From: Luteimonas deserti | GTDB taxonomy: Bacteria > Pseudomonadota > Gammaproteobacteria > Xanthomonadales > Xanthomonadaceae | DNA length: 64,000 bases | Reading direction: 5' to 3' | NCBI RefSeq assembly: GCF_013425765.1 | Contig: NZ_JACCJZ010000020.1 | Location: 124,001 to 188,000, forward strand | Shown: positions 1 to 8,926 of the stretch, piece by piece | Layout: each line of letters starts with the position of its first letter | Numbering within the stretch: the stretch's first letter is position 1 | Notes under the pieces: model-generated | The model's input: the letters and a program-made list of their open reading frames with translations, nothing else | Told to the model about the DNA's origin: nothing | The model's database searches: none | Program-made: the position numbers and the translations under genes

Positions 1-2
1 AG

Positions 3-1601
3 ATCTACCGGCTCGAGGCCGGCTTCCAGACACCGGCGCACACCATGCGCGACGGCGTGGACTACGTGCCGACCAACAAGTTCGTGCTGTGGGGACATCA
101 CTTCACTTCGGTTGCCGGTGCGGCGCCGATCGTCGGGCCTGCGATCGCGGTGATCTGGGGCTGGGGGCCGGCGTTCCTGTGGGTGGTCTTCGGGACGGTG
201 TTCTTCGCGGGCGTGCACGATTTCGGCGCCTTGTGGGCCAGCGTGCGCAATCGCGGCAAGTCGATGGGCATGCTCAGCGGCAGCTACATCGGCCGCCGCG
301 GGCGCAACCTTTTCCTGGTCGTGATCTTCCTGCTGCTGCTGATGGTGAATGCCGCCTTCGCGGTCGTGATCTCGAACCTGCTGGTGTCCACGCCCACGTC
401 GGTGATCCCGGTCTGGGGCGCGATCGTCGTGGCCCTGGTCATCGGCCAGTTGATCTACCGCTTCAAGGTCGGCCTGCTGTGGCCGTCGATCATCGGCGTC
501 GCGGTGCTCTACGGTCTGATCTGGCTCGGCAGCCTGTACCCGATCGCGCTGCCCGAGACGGTGCTCGGAATGAGCCCCAATTCCACCTGGATCGTGCTGC
601 TGTTCCTCTACGCCGGCATCGCGTCGCTGCTGCCGGTGTGGGTGCTGCTGCAGCCGCGCGATTACATCAATGGTCTGCAGCTGTTCGTCGGTCTCGGGAT
701 CCTCTACGCCGCGGTGCTGATCGCGTCGCCGACCATCGTCGCGCCCGCGTTCAACAGCGCCGTGCCGGCAGGTACGCCGAGCATCGTGCCGCTGCTGTTC
801 GTCACCATCGCCTGCGGTGCGATCTCGGGGTTCCACGGCATGGTCGCCTCCGGCACCACATCGAAACAGCTGGACAAGGAAACCGACGCCCGCTTCGTGG
901 GGTATTTCGGCGCGGTCGGTGAGGGCATGCTCTCGCTGGCGGCGATCATCTGCTGCACCGCCGGGTTCGCCACGCTGGTCGACTGGCAGGCGGTGTACAG
1001 CAGCTTCGGCGGCGGCAACGTCACGGCCTTCGTCAACGGCGGCGAGGCATTGATCTCCGCGGGTCTCGGCCTGCCGCAGAACCTGGGCGCGACGCTGCTG
1101 GCGACGATGGCGATCCTGTTCGCGGCCACGACCATGGACACCGGCCTGCGCCTGCAGCGCTTCGTGGTGCAGGAGGCGGCCGAACTGGCCGGCTTCAAGG
1201 TCGGTACGATGCTCGGCACGGTGATCGCTTTGGCGGTCTGTCTGGCCCTGGCCTTCGGCGCGGGCAGCGGCGGCAGCGGCGGCATGATCATCTGGCCGCT
1301 GTTCGGCACCACCAACCAGCTGCTGGCCGCACTGACCCTGTCGATCATCACCGTCATCCTGATCCGCAAGGGACGCAACCCCTGGTTCACCGGCATCCCG
1401 ATGGCCTTCCTGATGGTGATGTCGGTCTATGCGCTGGTGGTGCAGCTGGGCACGTTCTACAACGATGGCAAGTGGCTGCTGCTGGTGATGGACATCGTGA
1501 TTCTGATCGCGGCGCTGTGGGTGGCGTTCGAGGCGGCCATCGCGATGCGCAAGGGCCGCGAGGCCGGCCCGGGTGATGCCGTGGACGTGCCGAACGCCTG
1601 A
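3..1601 (+). CDS. cstA: CstA-family carbon starvation transporter (5' partial)
   Basis: This is an integral membrane protein of the CstA/BtsT family, which takes up peptides or pyruvate in carbon-limited cells. The reading frame is open to the left edge of the window. The first in-window ATG (base 45) sits in the middle of the conserved DGxDYVPTNK stretch, which is followed by the family's GHHF segment, so the true start lies upstream. About 14 residues before that ATG are also coding. The 532 visible residues contain many hydrophobic helices and the conserved TTMDTGLRLQR and FGTTNQLLAAL segments. The next gene starts 1 bp after its stop, so a cstA, small CC-protein, arsA-like operon is likely. 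Confidence in the family is high; the substrate cannot be read from sequence. Confidence 0.93.
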   Translation: MYRLEAGFQTPAHTMRDGVDYVPTNKFVLWGHHFTSVAGAAPIVGPAIAVIWGWGPAFLWVVFGTVFFAGVHDFGALWASVRNRGKSMGMLSGSYIGRRGRNLFLVVIFLLLLMVNAAFAVVISNLLVSTPTSVIPVWGAIVVALVIGQLIYRFKVGLLWPSIIGVAVLYGLIWLGSLYPIALPETVLGMSPNSTWIVLLFLYAGIASLLPVWVLLQPRDYINGLQLFVGLGILYAAVLIASPTIVAPAFNSAVPAGTPSIVPLLFVTIACGAISGFHGMVASGTTSKQLDKETDARFVGYFGAVGEGMLSLAAIICCTAGFATLVDWQAVYSSFGGGNVTAFVNGGEALISAGLGLPQNLGATLLATMAILFAATTMDTGLRLQRFVVQEAAELAGFKVGTMLGTVIALAVCLALAFGAGSGGSGGMIIWPLFGTTNQLLAALTLSIITVILIRKGRNPWFTGIPMAFLMVMSVYALVVQLGTFYNDGKWLLLVMDIVILIAALWVAFEAAIAMRKGREAGPGDAVDVPNA

Positions 1602-1602
1602 C

Positions 1603-1875
1603 ATGACCGAGGACGCGTCCGGTTCGGCGCTGGCCCGCCTCTCGGCGGGCCTGCGCGAGTTCTATGCGGCGCCGTACCGGCGCACGTTCGCCCGTGCGCA
1701 GCGCGACGAGGACGACCTCTTCATGCTGATGGTGTTCTCCGAATCGCTCGGTGTGCCCAGCCCGGTGGGCTACTACACGCTCGAGCTGATGCCCGTGATG
1801 TACGAACGTTTCCACGACTGGCACCGGCGCATGGGGCTCGAACGCTCGCCGCTGGACCACGTCGCGTGCTGCTGA
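1603..1875 (+). CDS. Small Cys-Cys-terminated protein (cory-CC-star type), CstA-associated
   Basis: A 90-residue soluble protein that ends in Cys-Cys immediately before the stop codon. It contains the segments FYAAPYRRTFARAQRDEDDL and YYTLELMPVMYERFHDWHRR, followed by MGLERSPLDH. I recognise this as the cory-CC-star type of small protein, which occurs beside CstA transporters. It parallels the unrelated YbdD/YjiX partners of CstA, which also end in Cys-Cys. ATG 1603 is chosen because it follows the cstA stop by 1 bp; an in-frame ATG at 1573 would overlap cstA by 29 bp. The 3' end overlaps the ATPase gene by 10 bp, implying translational coupling. The function is unknown; the paired terminal cysteines suggest metal binding or thiol chemistry (inference). 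Confidence 0.8.
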   Translation: MTEDASGSALARLSAGLREFYAAPYRRTFARAQRDEDDLFMLMVFSESLGVPSPVGYYTLELMPVMYERFHDWHRRMGLERSPLDHVACC

Positions 1876-2885
1876 CCACAGCGTCCGCGCGCCGCGTCGT
1901 CTTCATCGGCGGCAAGGGCGGGGTCGGCAAGACCTCGGTGGCGTCGGCGCTCGCGCTGGCCCAGGCGCAGGCCGGGCGCCGCGTCCTGCTGGTGTCCACC
2001 GATCCCGCGCACAACCTGGGCCATCTCTGGCAGTGCACGATCGGTGCCGGGCCACGGGCGCTGGCGACGGGCCTCGACGCCATCGAGATCGATCCCGAGG
2101 CCACCGTCGCCGCGCATCTCGCCCAGGTGGGCGATGCCCTGCGTCGGCTGATGCCGTCGCATCTCGCGGGCGAGGTGGACAAGCATCTGGCCCTGTCGCA
2201 GGACGCGCCCGGCATGCACGAGGCGGCCCTGCTCGAGCGCATCGCCGAGCTGGTGCACGATGGGCCCGAACGCTACGACCTGCTCGTGTTCGACACTGCG
2301 CCGTCCGGACACACCGCCCGGCTGATGGCATTGCCGGAGATGCTGACGGCCTGGACCGAGGGTCTGCTGCAACGGCAGGAACGCAGTGAACGCTTCGGGG
2401 CCGCGCTGCGCAATCTGGGTCGCGACGACGGGGTGGGTGCGCGTGCGCTCGGCGGCGAAGCGCCGTCGGCGACGCCGGCGGATCGCGACCAGGCCATCCG
2501 CAGCTTGCTGCATCGCCGTCGCCATCGCTTCGAGCATCTGCGCGCCACGCTGGCGGATCCAGCGCGCACGGCCTTCTTCATCGTGCTGGCAGCCGAACGC
2601 CTGCCGGTGCTCGAAACCATCGAACTGCACGCGCAACTGCAGCGCACCGGTATCGAGGTCGCCGGTCTGCTGGTCAACAAGCGCGCACCACGCGATGCCG
2701 GCGAATTTCTCGCTGCCCGGCACGCGCAGGAAGCGGTGCACCTGGCCACGCTGCGTGATGCCCTGCCGACCCTCCCGTTGCAGGAAGTGCCACTGCTGGG
2801 CGCCGATGTCGTCGGGGCGGCTGCCCTCGCGGCCTTCGCGGGCCTGCTCGGCGAGGCCGCGACACCGGCCGCGCGTACGGATTGA
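1866..2885 (+). CDS. ArsA/Get3-like P-loop ATPase
   Basis: A 339-residue ATPase of the ArsA/Get3 (TRC40) group in the SIMIBI class. Visible motifs are the deviant Walker A GGKGGVGKT (residues 15-23), switch I STDPAHN (44-50) and switch II DTAPSGHT (143-150). Family members energise arsenite export or chaperone tail-anchored membrane proteins. No arsB or arsenical resistance gene is nearby, and the gene is coupled to the CC-protein and cstA, so a role in maturation or regulation of the transporter is an inference. Translation starts at GTG 1866 inside the end of the preceding gene. It converges on corA with only 16 bp between stops. Length is close to a single ArsA half. Confidence 0.85.
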   Translation: MLLTTASARRVVFIGGKGGVGKTSVASALALAQAQAGRRVLLVSTDPAHNLGHLWQCTIGAGPRALATGLDAIEIDPEATVAAHLAQVGDALRRLMPSHLAGEVDKHLALSQDAPGMHEAALLERIAELVHDGPERYDLLVFDTAPSGHTARLMALPEMLTAWTEGLLQRQERSERFGAALRNLGRDDGVGARALGGEAPSATPADRDQAIRSLLHRRRHRFEHLRATLADPARTAFFIVLAAERLPVLETIELHAQLQRTGIEVAGLLVNKRAPRDAGEFLAARHAQEAVHLATLRDALPTLPLQEVPLLGADVVGAAALAAFAGLLGEAATPAARTD

Positions 2886-2901
2886 GGCGACGGCTGCGCG
2901 A

Positions 2902-3924
2902 CTAGAGCCAGCGCGCGCGCTTGAACATGCGATACAGCACGGCCATCACCGCGATCACGCCGCCGATCAGCACCGGATAGGCGTAGCGTCCGTCCAGCTC
3001 GGGCATCATGTGGAAGTTCATGCCGTACCAGCTGGTGATCAGCGTCGGCGCCGCCAGCAGCGCCGCCCAGGCGCCCAGCCGTTTGACGGTCTCGCCCTGG
3101 GTCAGGGTGACCAGGGCCTGATTCACGCTCAATGCCGTGCCGAGCATGTCGCGGATGGCATCCACGGTCTCGTTGATGCGCACCGAATGGTCCAGCACGT
3201 CGCGCATGTACAGCTTGGCCTCGGCCGGAACGAGCGGGCTGCCCGAGCGCACCAGCTGCGAGAGCACGTCCTGCAGCGGGGTCACCGCCACGCGCATGTA
3301 GGTGAGCTCGCGTTTGAGCGCGTACAGCCGGATCACGATCCCGCGGTGGAACTGTTCGCTGACGATCTTCTTCTCGAGCGTGTCCAGCGTCAGCCGGAAG
3401 TCGTCGACGATCGGCAGGTAGTTGTCGACGATCGCATCGAGCACGGCATACAGCGCGGCTGCCGGACCCAGCGCCAGCAGCTGGGGCTCGCGCTCGATGC
3501 GCAGGCGCGCCGGCGCATACGACAACGACGCGCCGTGGCGCACGCTCACGAGGTAACGCGGGCCCAGGAACAGATGGGTTTCGCCGTAGGCGATGCGCTC
3601 GTCGATGGCCTGCGCGGTCTGCGCGACGATGAACAGAGAATCGCCGTAGGCCTCGATCTTGGGGCGCTGATGTGCCTTGCCGGCGTCCTCGATCGCCAGA
3701 TCGTGCAGGTCGAATTCCGCCTGGAGCACGGCCAGCACCCCGGCATCTGGTTCGAACAAGCCGATCCACGCGAACGCGTCCGGATCGCAGGCCAGCGCCG
3801 CGCCGATCTCCGCCAGCGGGACATCGCGCTTGCCCGCGGGCCCGTAGAGCGCACAGTTCACGACGCTGGAGGGATTGCCGGTGGGAGCTGCGGACGGGCT
3901 GGTCATCGCGGCATGGTCGGCCAT
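2902..3924 (-). CDS. corA: CorA-family Mg2+/divalent cation channel
   Basis: A 340-residue CorA-type channel that passes Mg2+ (and Co2+/Ni2+ in some members) across the inner membrane. The signature YGMN (residues 300-303), followed by MPEL, sits between two C-terminal transmembrane helices. A long cytoplasmic alpha/beta and coiled funnel domain precedes them. A second in-frame ATG seven residues in would give a slightly shorter protein. It stands alone, convergent with the arsA-like gene and downstream of the GH97 gene on the same strand. Nothing appears truncated. A Zn2+ exporter role (ZntB-like) is the main alternative, but the intact GMN motif does not separate the two. Confidence 0.92.
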   Translation of the reverse strand: MADHAAMTSPSAAPTGNPSSVVNCALYGPAGKRDVPLAEIGAALACDPDAFAWIGLFEPDAGVLAVLQAEFDLHDLAIEDAGKAHQRPKIEAYGDSLFIVAQTAQAIDERIAYGETHLFLGPRYLVSVRHGASLSYAPARLRIEREPQLLALGPAAALYAVLDAIVDNYLPIVDDFRLTLDTLEKKIVSEQFHRGIVIRLYALKRELTYMRVAVTPLQDVLSQLVRSGSPLVPAEAKLYMRDVLDHSVRINETVDAIRDMLGTALSVNQALVTLTQGETVKRLGAWAALLAAPTLITSWYGMNFHMMPELDGRYAYPVLIGGVIAVMAVLYRMFKRARWL

Positions 3925-3948
3925 GCCGCACGCGGCGACAAGCGCGCG

Positions 3949-5988
3949 TCAATGCGCGACGAAACGGATCGCCTGCCCACCGCCGGGCGCCATCGCCACT
4001 GTGAGCACGCTCGAGGCGCCGATCTCGCGCGCTTCGATCACCAGGGCGTGCGGATCCGCCTGCCACCCGGCGCCGGGGCCGTCGCGGTAGATCTGCGCGG
4101 TGTAGCGGCGACCGGGTTCGAGGAAGTCCAGGGCGACCTCGACATTGCGCGGCGTGTCGTCGGTCACCGCGCCCAGATACCAGTCGTCGCCGCCGCGTTG
4201 ACGCCGGGCGATCACCGCGAACTCGCCGACCGCGCCGTCGAGCGCGCGCGTCTCCTCCCAGTCCACCGGCACGTCGCGGACGAACTGGAACGCCTCGGGG
4301 CGCGCCTCGTAGTGGTCGAGCAGGTCGGCGGCCATCTGCAGCGGACTGTAGATCACCACGTACAACGCAAGCTGCTTGGCCAGCGTCGTCGCCATCGGTG
4401 CACCGGACCTGGTGTCCATGCCGAAGATGCCGGGTGTGAAATCCATCGGCCCGGCGAGCAGGCGCGTGTAGACCAGCGTCGCCTCGTGCTCCGGCGGATT
4501 GCCCGGCTGCCCCCAGGCGTTGTACTCCATGCCCCGCGCGCCTTCGCGCGTCACCAGGTTCGGATACGTGCGGCGCAGGCCGGTGTCCTTGACCGGCTCG
4601 TGCGGGTTGACGCTGATCCGGTGCTGCGCCGCGGCCTCCACGACGCGCTGGTGATGCCGCACCATCGCCTGGCCTTCGTGCCAGGCGTAGCGCAGCGCGC
4701 CGTCGTCGCCGCGCACCTTGGCCTGCCCGGCGTCGGCGACATAGCCGGTCTTGACCGCCTGCACGCCGAGACGGCCGTACAGCGCCATCGCATCGTCGAG
4801 CTGCGCTTCGTAGTGCGCCGCGTGGCCCGACGTCTCGTGGTGACCGATCAGGGTCACGCCCTTCTCGCGCGCGTGGCGGGTGACGGCCTCGATATCGAAG
4901 TCGGGGTAGGGCCTGGTGAAGCTGAAGGTCTCGCCGTTGCCGAACCAGTCGCCGTCCCAGCCGACGTTCCAGCCCTCGACCAGCACGCCGCCGATGCCGT
5001 TCGCCGCGGCGAAATCGATGTGGCGGATCGCATGCGCGGTGGTGGCGCCGTGCTTCGGTCCCGAGGCCCAGGTCTTGCGATCCAGGTGCATCTCCCACCA
5101 GATACCGACGTATTTCATCGGCCGCACCCAGGAGACATCACCGAGCGCGTCGGGCGCGTTGAGGCTGAGGATCAGGCTTGATTCGACCAGTCCACCGGCG
5201 CGCTCGCTGATCTGGATCGTGCGCCAGGGTGTCGCGAACGGCGCGGCCACCTCGACCTTCGCCGCGCCGATTCCGGGCGTCAGTGCGGCCTTGAAGCGGC
5301 GGCCTTCCGCGCGCGTGAGGTTCATGCCCGAATAGTCGACCAGCGCCGCTTCGTGGATCGACAGGTGCAGGCCATCGCCGGTCCGCAGGGTGATGGGCGT
5401 CTGCGCCAGCCCGACTTCCTCGACCGGGGTGCGGTGATAGATGTACTCCTCGCGGTTCCACTCGAACGCGGGGATCCACCACGCGGTCGCGGCGTCGGCG
5501 ATGTCGAACTCGGTCAGCTCCTCGGCGATCGACAGGCGGTCGAGCCCGGGCTGCTTCGGCACGTCATAGCGGAAGCCGACACCGTCGTCGAACACGCGGA
5601 ACACCACGTCGAAGCGACGCTTCGGTCCCGCGGTCTCGGCCAGCGTGACCCGCAGTTCGTTGTGGTGGTCGCGCATCTGCCGGCGCTCGCCCCAGGGCTG
5701 CTCCCAGCGTTCGTCATGCGTTTGCGTGGCTTGGCCGACGATCGCCAGATTGCGTTCGAACTTGCGCGTATCGGTGAACATCAGGCCCAGGCGCGACGGC
5801 GCGATGACCGCGCGGCCATCGCGACTGACGGCGTAGCTGGCGCGGCCCTCGTTGTCGGTGGTGACCTCCACGGTGATGCGGGCATCCGGCGAGGCGATAC
5901 GCGCGCTGGTGCGCGGCTCGGAAGCCGGCGTGGCGAAGGTGGCGAGTGGCAGCAGCGCAGCCAGCAGTCCGGCAAGACGGTTCGACAT
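3949..5988 (-). CDS. Glycoside hydrolase family 97 (alpha-glucosidase/alpha-galactosidase type), secreted
   Basis: A 679-residue GH97 protein. The N-terminus is a Sec signal peptide (LAGLLAALLPLATFATPA), then an N-terminal beta-sandwich, a TIM barrel and a small C-terminal domain. Glutamates expected of the inverting branch (SusB-like) are visible in HHETSG, in the NPHEP segment, and in MEYNAW. GVLVEGWNVGWDGDW is typical of the family. ATG 5988 is chosen because a purine-rich GGGAGGG precedes it and the signal peptide follows directly; a longer in-frame version to 6195 adds a non-hydrophobic leader. It probably acts in the periplasm on alpha-linked oligosaccharides (inference from family). 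No sus-like partners are present in the window. Confidence 0.9.
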   Translation of the reverse strand: MSNRLAGLLAALLPLATFATPASEPRTSARIASPDARITVEVTTDNEGRASYAVSRDGRAVIAPSRLGLMFTDTRKFERNLAIVGQATQTHDERWEQPWGERRQMRDHHNELRVTLAETAGPKRRFDVVFRVFDDGVGFRYDVPKQPGLDRLSIAEELTEFDIADAATAWWIPAFEWNREEYIYHRTPVEEVGLAQTPITLRTGDGLHLSIHEAALVDYSGMNLTRAEGRRFKAALTPGIGAAKVEVAAPFATPWRTIQISERAGGLVESSLILSLNAPDALGDVSWVRPMKYVGIWWEMHLDRKTWASGPKHGATTAHAIRHIDFAAANGIGGVLVEGWNVGWDGDWFGNGETFSFTRPYPDFDIEAVTRHAREKGVTLIGHHETSGHAAHYEAQLDDAMALYGRLGVQAVKTGYVADAGQAKVRGDDGALRYAWHEGQAMVRHHQRVVEAAAQHRISVNPHEPVKDTGLRRTYPNLVTREGARGMEYNAWGQPGNPPEHEATLVYTRLLAGPMDFTPGIFGMDTRSGAPMATTLAKQLALYVVIYSPLQMAADLLDHYEARPEAFQFVRDVPVDWEETRALDGAVGEFAVIARRQRGGDDWYLGAVTDDTPRNVEVALDFLEPGRRYTAQIYRDGPGAGWQADPHALVIEAREIGASSVLTVAMAPGGGQAIRFVAH

Positions 5989-6278
5989 CGTGCAGCGCCC
6001 TCCCGGACGCAGTGGGTGATGCGTTCGCCGGGAGTCTGGCACGCGGAATCCACGCGGCTCGGGTGCATACGTATGCAGGGATGCGTGCGCCGGCGTGATC
6101 CGCAATGGCGCGCGCGACCGCACCTGGATCACCGGGAGGCCCATGGTGCGGAGACGGCGGGAGGCCAGTGGCGTCCGGCCGGAGCACGGACGCACGGCGG
6201 ATTTCGCCTGAGACCGGGCTGGGCCTTGTCCGGGCGGATCTGCGGCTCAACCGTCTGCGCGGAATTCCCGGATTGCCG

Positions 6279-7508
6279 TCAGGAGCGAAGCGAAGCCGGC
6301 GCTGCAGGGCGTCGCAGCGCCCAGTACAGCGCGACGTGCACCGGCATCAGCAGCGACAGCCAGGCCGCGTTGCGCTGCGGCAGCACCGGCAGCCAGTGCA
6401 GGAACAGGGCGGCCACCCCGGCCAGCAGGACCGTCACGAGCGTCCAGCGGAACAGGGGACCCGCGTCGCGCCCGCGGGCGATGCGCCAGCCGCCCCGCAG
6501 CAGCAGCAGGCACAGCGGATTGAACAGCAACAGGTTGTGGTTCTGCCACGCGAAGTGGTGCGCGGTGGCCCACCACAGCAGCAGCATCACCAGGCCGAGC
6601 AGGGCGCACAGCGACCAGAACGGCAGGGCCGCTGCGGCGACCACGCGGGGCGCACGCGTACCCGCCGCCAAAAGCGCACCGCCGATCGCGAGCCCGGCGA
6701 GCAGCCAGGGCCACAGGCGGCGCGCACGTTCCGGGGGCTCGGCCTGCTGCCGATGGGCGATGACCGTGGTTTCGCCGCGCACGAGTGGGCGACCGTCGGC
6801 GCGGCGAACGCTGCGCAATGCGTCCGCCAGACGCATCGGCACGAAGGCGTCGTCCCAGAGTGCATTCGGCCGGTCCGATGCGGGGCCCAGGCCGATATCG
6901 AAGCCCAGCCACATCCAGGGGGCCGGCGAGGCCAGGCGCACGGCGTCGCCGCGATAGGTGTTGCCGCGCGATCGTCCCTGCAGCTGGCGTCGTAGCAGGC
7001 CGTCCAGCGCACCGTCGAGAGCGTCGCGCACGCGCGTCGAACAGTTGTCGGTGAAGTAATCGTAGCGGTAATGCGCGTTCTCGGGCCGCGCGTTCTCGGC
7101 CAAGGCGTCCGCGAGCCGCAGCGCCTGCTCCGGGTCGAGATCGAGCCACTGGATGGTCACGCCGCGCCCGACATCGCGGTAATAGGCGAGATCTTCGAAC
7201 AGCGGCAGCGCCATCAGCTGGTAGCGCATGTCCCCACGGAGGAAGCGCCCGATGAAGCCCGGCTCGGCCGGGTCGAAATACCCGAAGTTGTAGGACACCG
7301 GGCCCGGCGCATCCGGCGCGTCCACCACGATGGCGTTGTGGCCGAAGCGCTCGAAGAACACGTCGCCCGGCTGCATCGTGGCCACGCCGATGCGTGGTAC
7401 CGGCGCTGCCGGGTCCTGGGCCAGCGCCGGCCACGCCAGCGCCAGGCACGTCACGAGCACCGCCCGCCACCATGCGGCGGCGGGCCGGAGCCGGTCAGTC
7501 GGCCGCAT
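6279..7508 (-). CDS. DUF4105 / Lnb-like periplasmic thiol-fold domain protein with C-terminal membrane helices
   Basis: A 409-residue protein with a signal sequence, a periplasmic DUF4105 domain (about residues 40-240) and roughly five hydrophobic helices at the C-terminus. Putative active-site residues are His57 in RFGHNAI and Cys156 in DNCSTR, matching the His and Cys positions of this NlpC/P60-like fold. In Bacteroides, the Lnb proteins with this domain N-acylate lipoproteins. ATG 7508 overlaps the end of corC by 14 bp, so the gene is translated with ybeZ-ybeY-corC, in the slot that lnt holds in many gammaproteobacteria. A lipoprotein-acyl or membrane-lipid role is an inference; the domain assignment is firm. 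Confidence 0.82.
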   Translation of the reverse strand: MRPTDRLRPAAAWWRAVLVTCLALAWPALAQDPAAPVPRIGVATMQPGDVFFERFGHNAIVVDAPDAPGPVSYNFGYFDPAEPGFIGRFLRGDMRYQLMALPLFEDLAYYRDVGRGVTIQWLDLDPEQALRLADALAENARPENAHYRYDYFTDNCSTRVRDALDGALDGLLRRQLQGRSRGNTYRGDAVRLASPAPWMWLGFDIGLGPASDRPNALWDDAFVPMRLADALRSVRRADGRPLVRGETTVIAHRQQAEPPERARRLWPWLLAGLAIGGALLAAGTRAPRVVAAAALPFWSLCALLGLVMLLLWWATAHHFAWQNHNLLLFNPLCLLLLRGGWRIARGRDAGPLFRWTLVTVLLAGVAALFLHWLPVLPQRNAAWLSLLMPVHVALYWALRRPAAPASLRS

Positions 7509-8364
7509 GCACGCTGACGTGCAACGCATGCAGCCGGCGCGAGTCGGCGTCGGTGATGCGAAAGGCGAAGCGGCCCAGGGTCAGTTCCTCGCCCACCTCG
7601 GGCAGGTGGCCGATAGCGCCGATGATCACGCCGCCGATGGTGTCGTACTCGTCGTCGTCGAAGTCGGCGCCGAAGCGCTCGTTGAAATCGGCGATGGGGG
7701 TCAACGCGCTCACCGCGAACTGGCCGTCGGCCTGGGCGGCGATCAGCGCGTTCGGATCCTCGGCGTCGTCGTGCTCGTCGTCGATCTCGCCGACGATTTC
7801 CTCCAGGACGTCCTCGATCGTCAGCAGGCCCGCGACGCCGCCGTACTCGTCGATCACGATGGCCATGTGGTTGCGCGACTGGCGGAACTCGCGCAGCAGC
7901 ACGTTGAGCTTCTTGGATTCGGGGATCAGCACCGCAGGACGCAGCAGCTCGTGGATCGTGCCGGGCCCGTTGTCGGCGACCACGCCGCGCAGCAGGTCCT
8001 TGGCGAGGAGGATGCCCAGGATCTCGTCCTTGTCCTCGCCGTGCACCGGGAAGCGCGAGTGGCCGGATTCGACCACCTTTCGCATCAGTTCCAGGAACGG
8101 GGCATCCGCCGGCAGCGCCACCATCTGCGCGCGCGGGATCATCACATCGCCCACGGTCTTGCTAGAGATGCCCAGCGCGCCCTCGAGCATGCGCAGCGTG
8201 TCGGCGTCGATCAGCCCGTCTGCATGGGTGTCGCGCAGCAGTTCGACGAGGTCGTCGCGGTTGCTGGGTTCGCCGGAGATCGCCGAGCTCAGGCGCTCGA
8301 GCCAGCCGCGTCGGCGTTCATGGGGTTCGGAACCGGGGGAGGGTCGACTGTCGTCCTCGGACAT
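7495..8364 (-). CDS. corC: CorC/HlyC family protein, CBS-domain pair
   Basis: A 289-residue soluble CorC (YbeX) homologue without the CNNM membrane domain. An acidic N-terminus leads to two CBS domains (about residues 70-190), with the motifs VMIPRAQM and DEYGGVAGLLTIEDVLEEIVGE interrupted only by normal family spacing. The CorC_HlyC C-terminal domain follows (about 210-285). E. coli CorC has been linked to Mg2+/Co2+ efflux with CorA and to ribosome and membrane homeostasis through the ybeZYX operon. It lies 70 bp downstream of ybeY and overlaps the DUF4105 gene by 14 bp, so all are probably one transcript. Confidence 0.94.
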   Translation of the reverse strand: MSEDDSRPSPGSEPHERRRGWLERLSSAISGEPSNRDDLVELLRDTHADGLIDADTLRMLEGALGISSKTVGDVMIPRAQMVALPADAPFLELMRKVVESGHSRFPVHGEDKDEILGILLAKDLLRGVVADNGPGTIHELLRPAVLIPESKKLNVLLREFRQSRNHMAIVIDEYGGVAGLLTIEDVLEEIVGEIDDEHDDAEDPNALIAAQADGQFAVSALTPIADFNERFGADFDDDEYDTIGGVIIGAIGHLPEVGEELTLGRFAFRITDADSRRLHALHVSVHAAD

Positions 8365-8434
8365 GGTGCGGATCTGGTCAGGTCGCGTCCGGATGGACGC
8401 ACGGAGAGTCTAACAGGCCGGCGCGAACGGCCCG

Positions 8435-8926
8435 TCAGCGCACTTCGCCGGCGTAGGGATCGCCCACGCCGAGCCCGGCGAGAATCTCGCGTTCCAGCTG
8501 CTCCATCGCCTCGGCCTCGGCGGTGTTGTCGTGGTCCCAGCCCAGCAGATGCAGCACGCCGTGCACCGTGAGGTGGGCGTAATGGGCATTCAGGGTCTTG
8601 CCTTGCTCGGCAGCCTCGCGCGCGACCACCGGCGCGCACAGCACCAGGTCGCCGAGCAGCGGCAGACGCACGCCCTCGGGCAGCCCTTCGGGCAGTTCGG
8701 CCGGAAAGCTCAGCACGTTGGTGGCGTAGTCCTTGCCGCGGTAGTGCCGGTTCAGCGCCCGGCCCTCGTCCTCGCCGACGATGCGGATCGCGAGGTCCGC
8801 CTCGCGGATGCGGCCGGCGAGCGCCGCGCCGGCCCAGCGCCGGAAGGTCGCGGCAGCGGGCACCCCCTTGCGCGCCGTGGCATACCCGACGGCGACCTCG
8901 AGATGAACGGGCCCGCGGGTCATCAT
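8435..8926 (-). CDS. ybeY: Endoribonuclease YbeY, 16S rRNA maturation
   Basis: A 163-residue YbeY (UPF0054), a single-strand endoribonuclease involved in 16S rRNA 3' end maturation and ribosome quality control. The zinc-binding motif [11 protein letters not shown] (residues 122-132) supplies the three metal-ligand histidines, His122, His126 and His132. The conserved [13 protein letters not shown] lies at about 63-75. The start overlaps the ybeZ stop by 4 bp (ATGA), a standard coupled arrangement. Length is typical, with nothing missing. Confidence 0.96.
   Translation of the reverse strand: MMTRGPVHLEVAVGYATARKGVPAAATFRRWAGAALAGRIREADLAIRIVGEDEGRALNRHYRGKDYATNVLSFPAELPEGLPEGVRLPLLGDLVLCAPVVAREAAEQGKTLNAHYAHLTVHGVLHLLGWDHDNTAEAEAMEQLEREILAGLGVGDPYAGEVR

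Noticed and set aside
2273-5181. Two ~930-residue open frames opposite or across arsA, corA and GH97
   Set aside because: They run over three clear genes in other frames, and their translations are Arg/His/Gly-rich with no fold signature; typical GC shadows.
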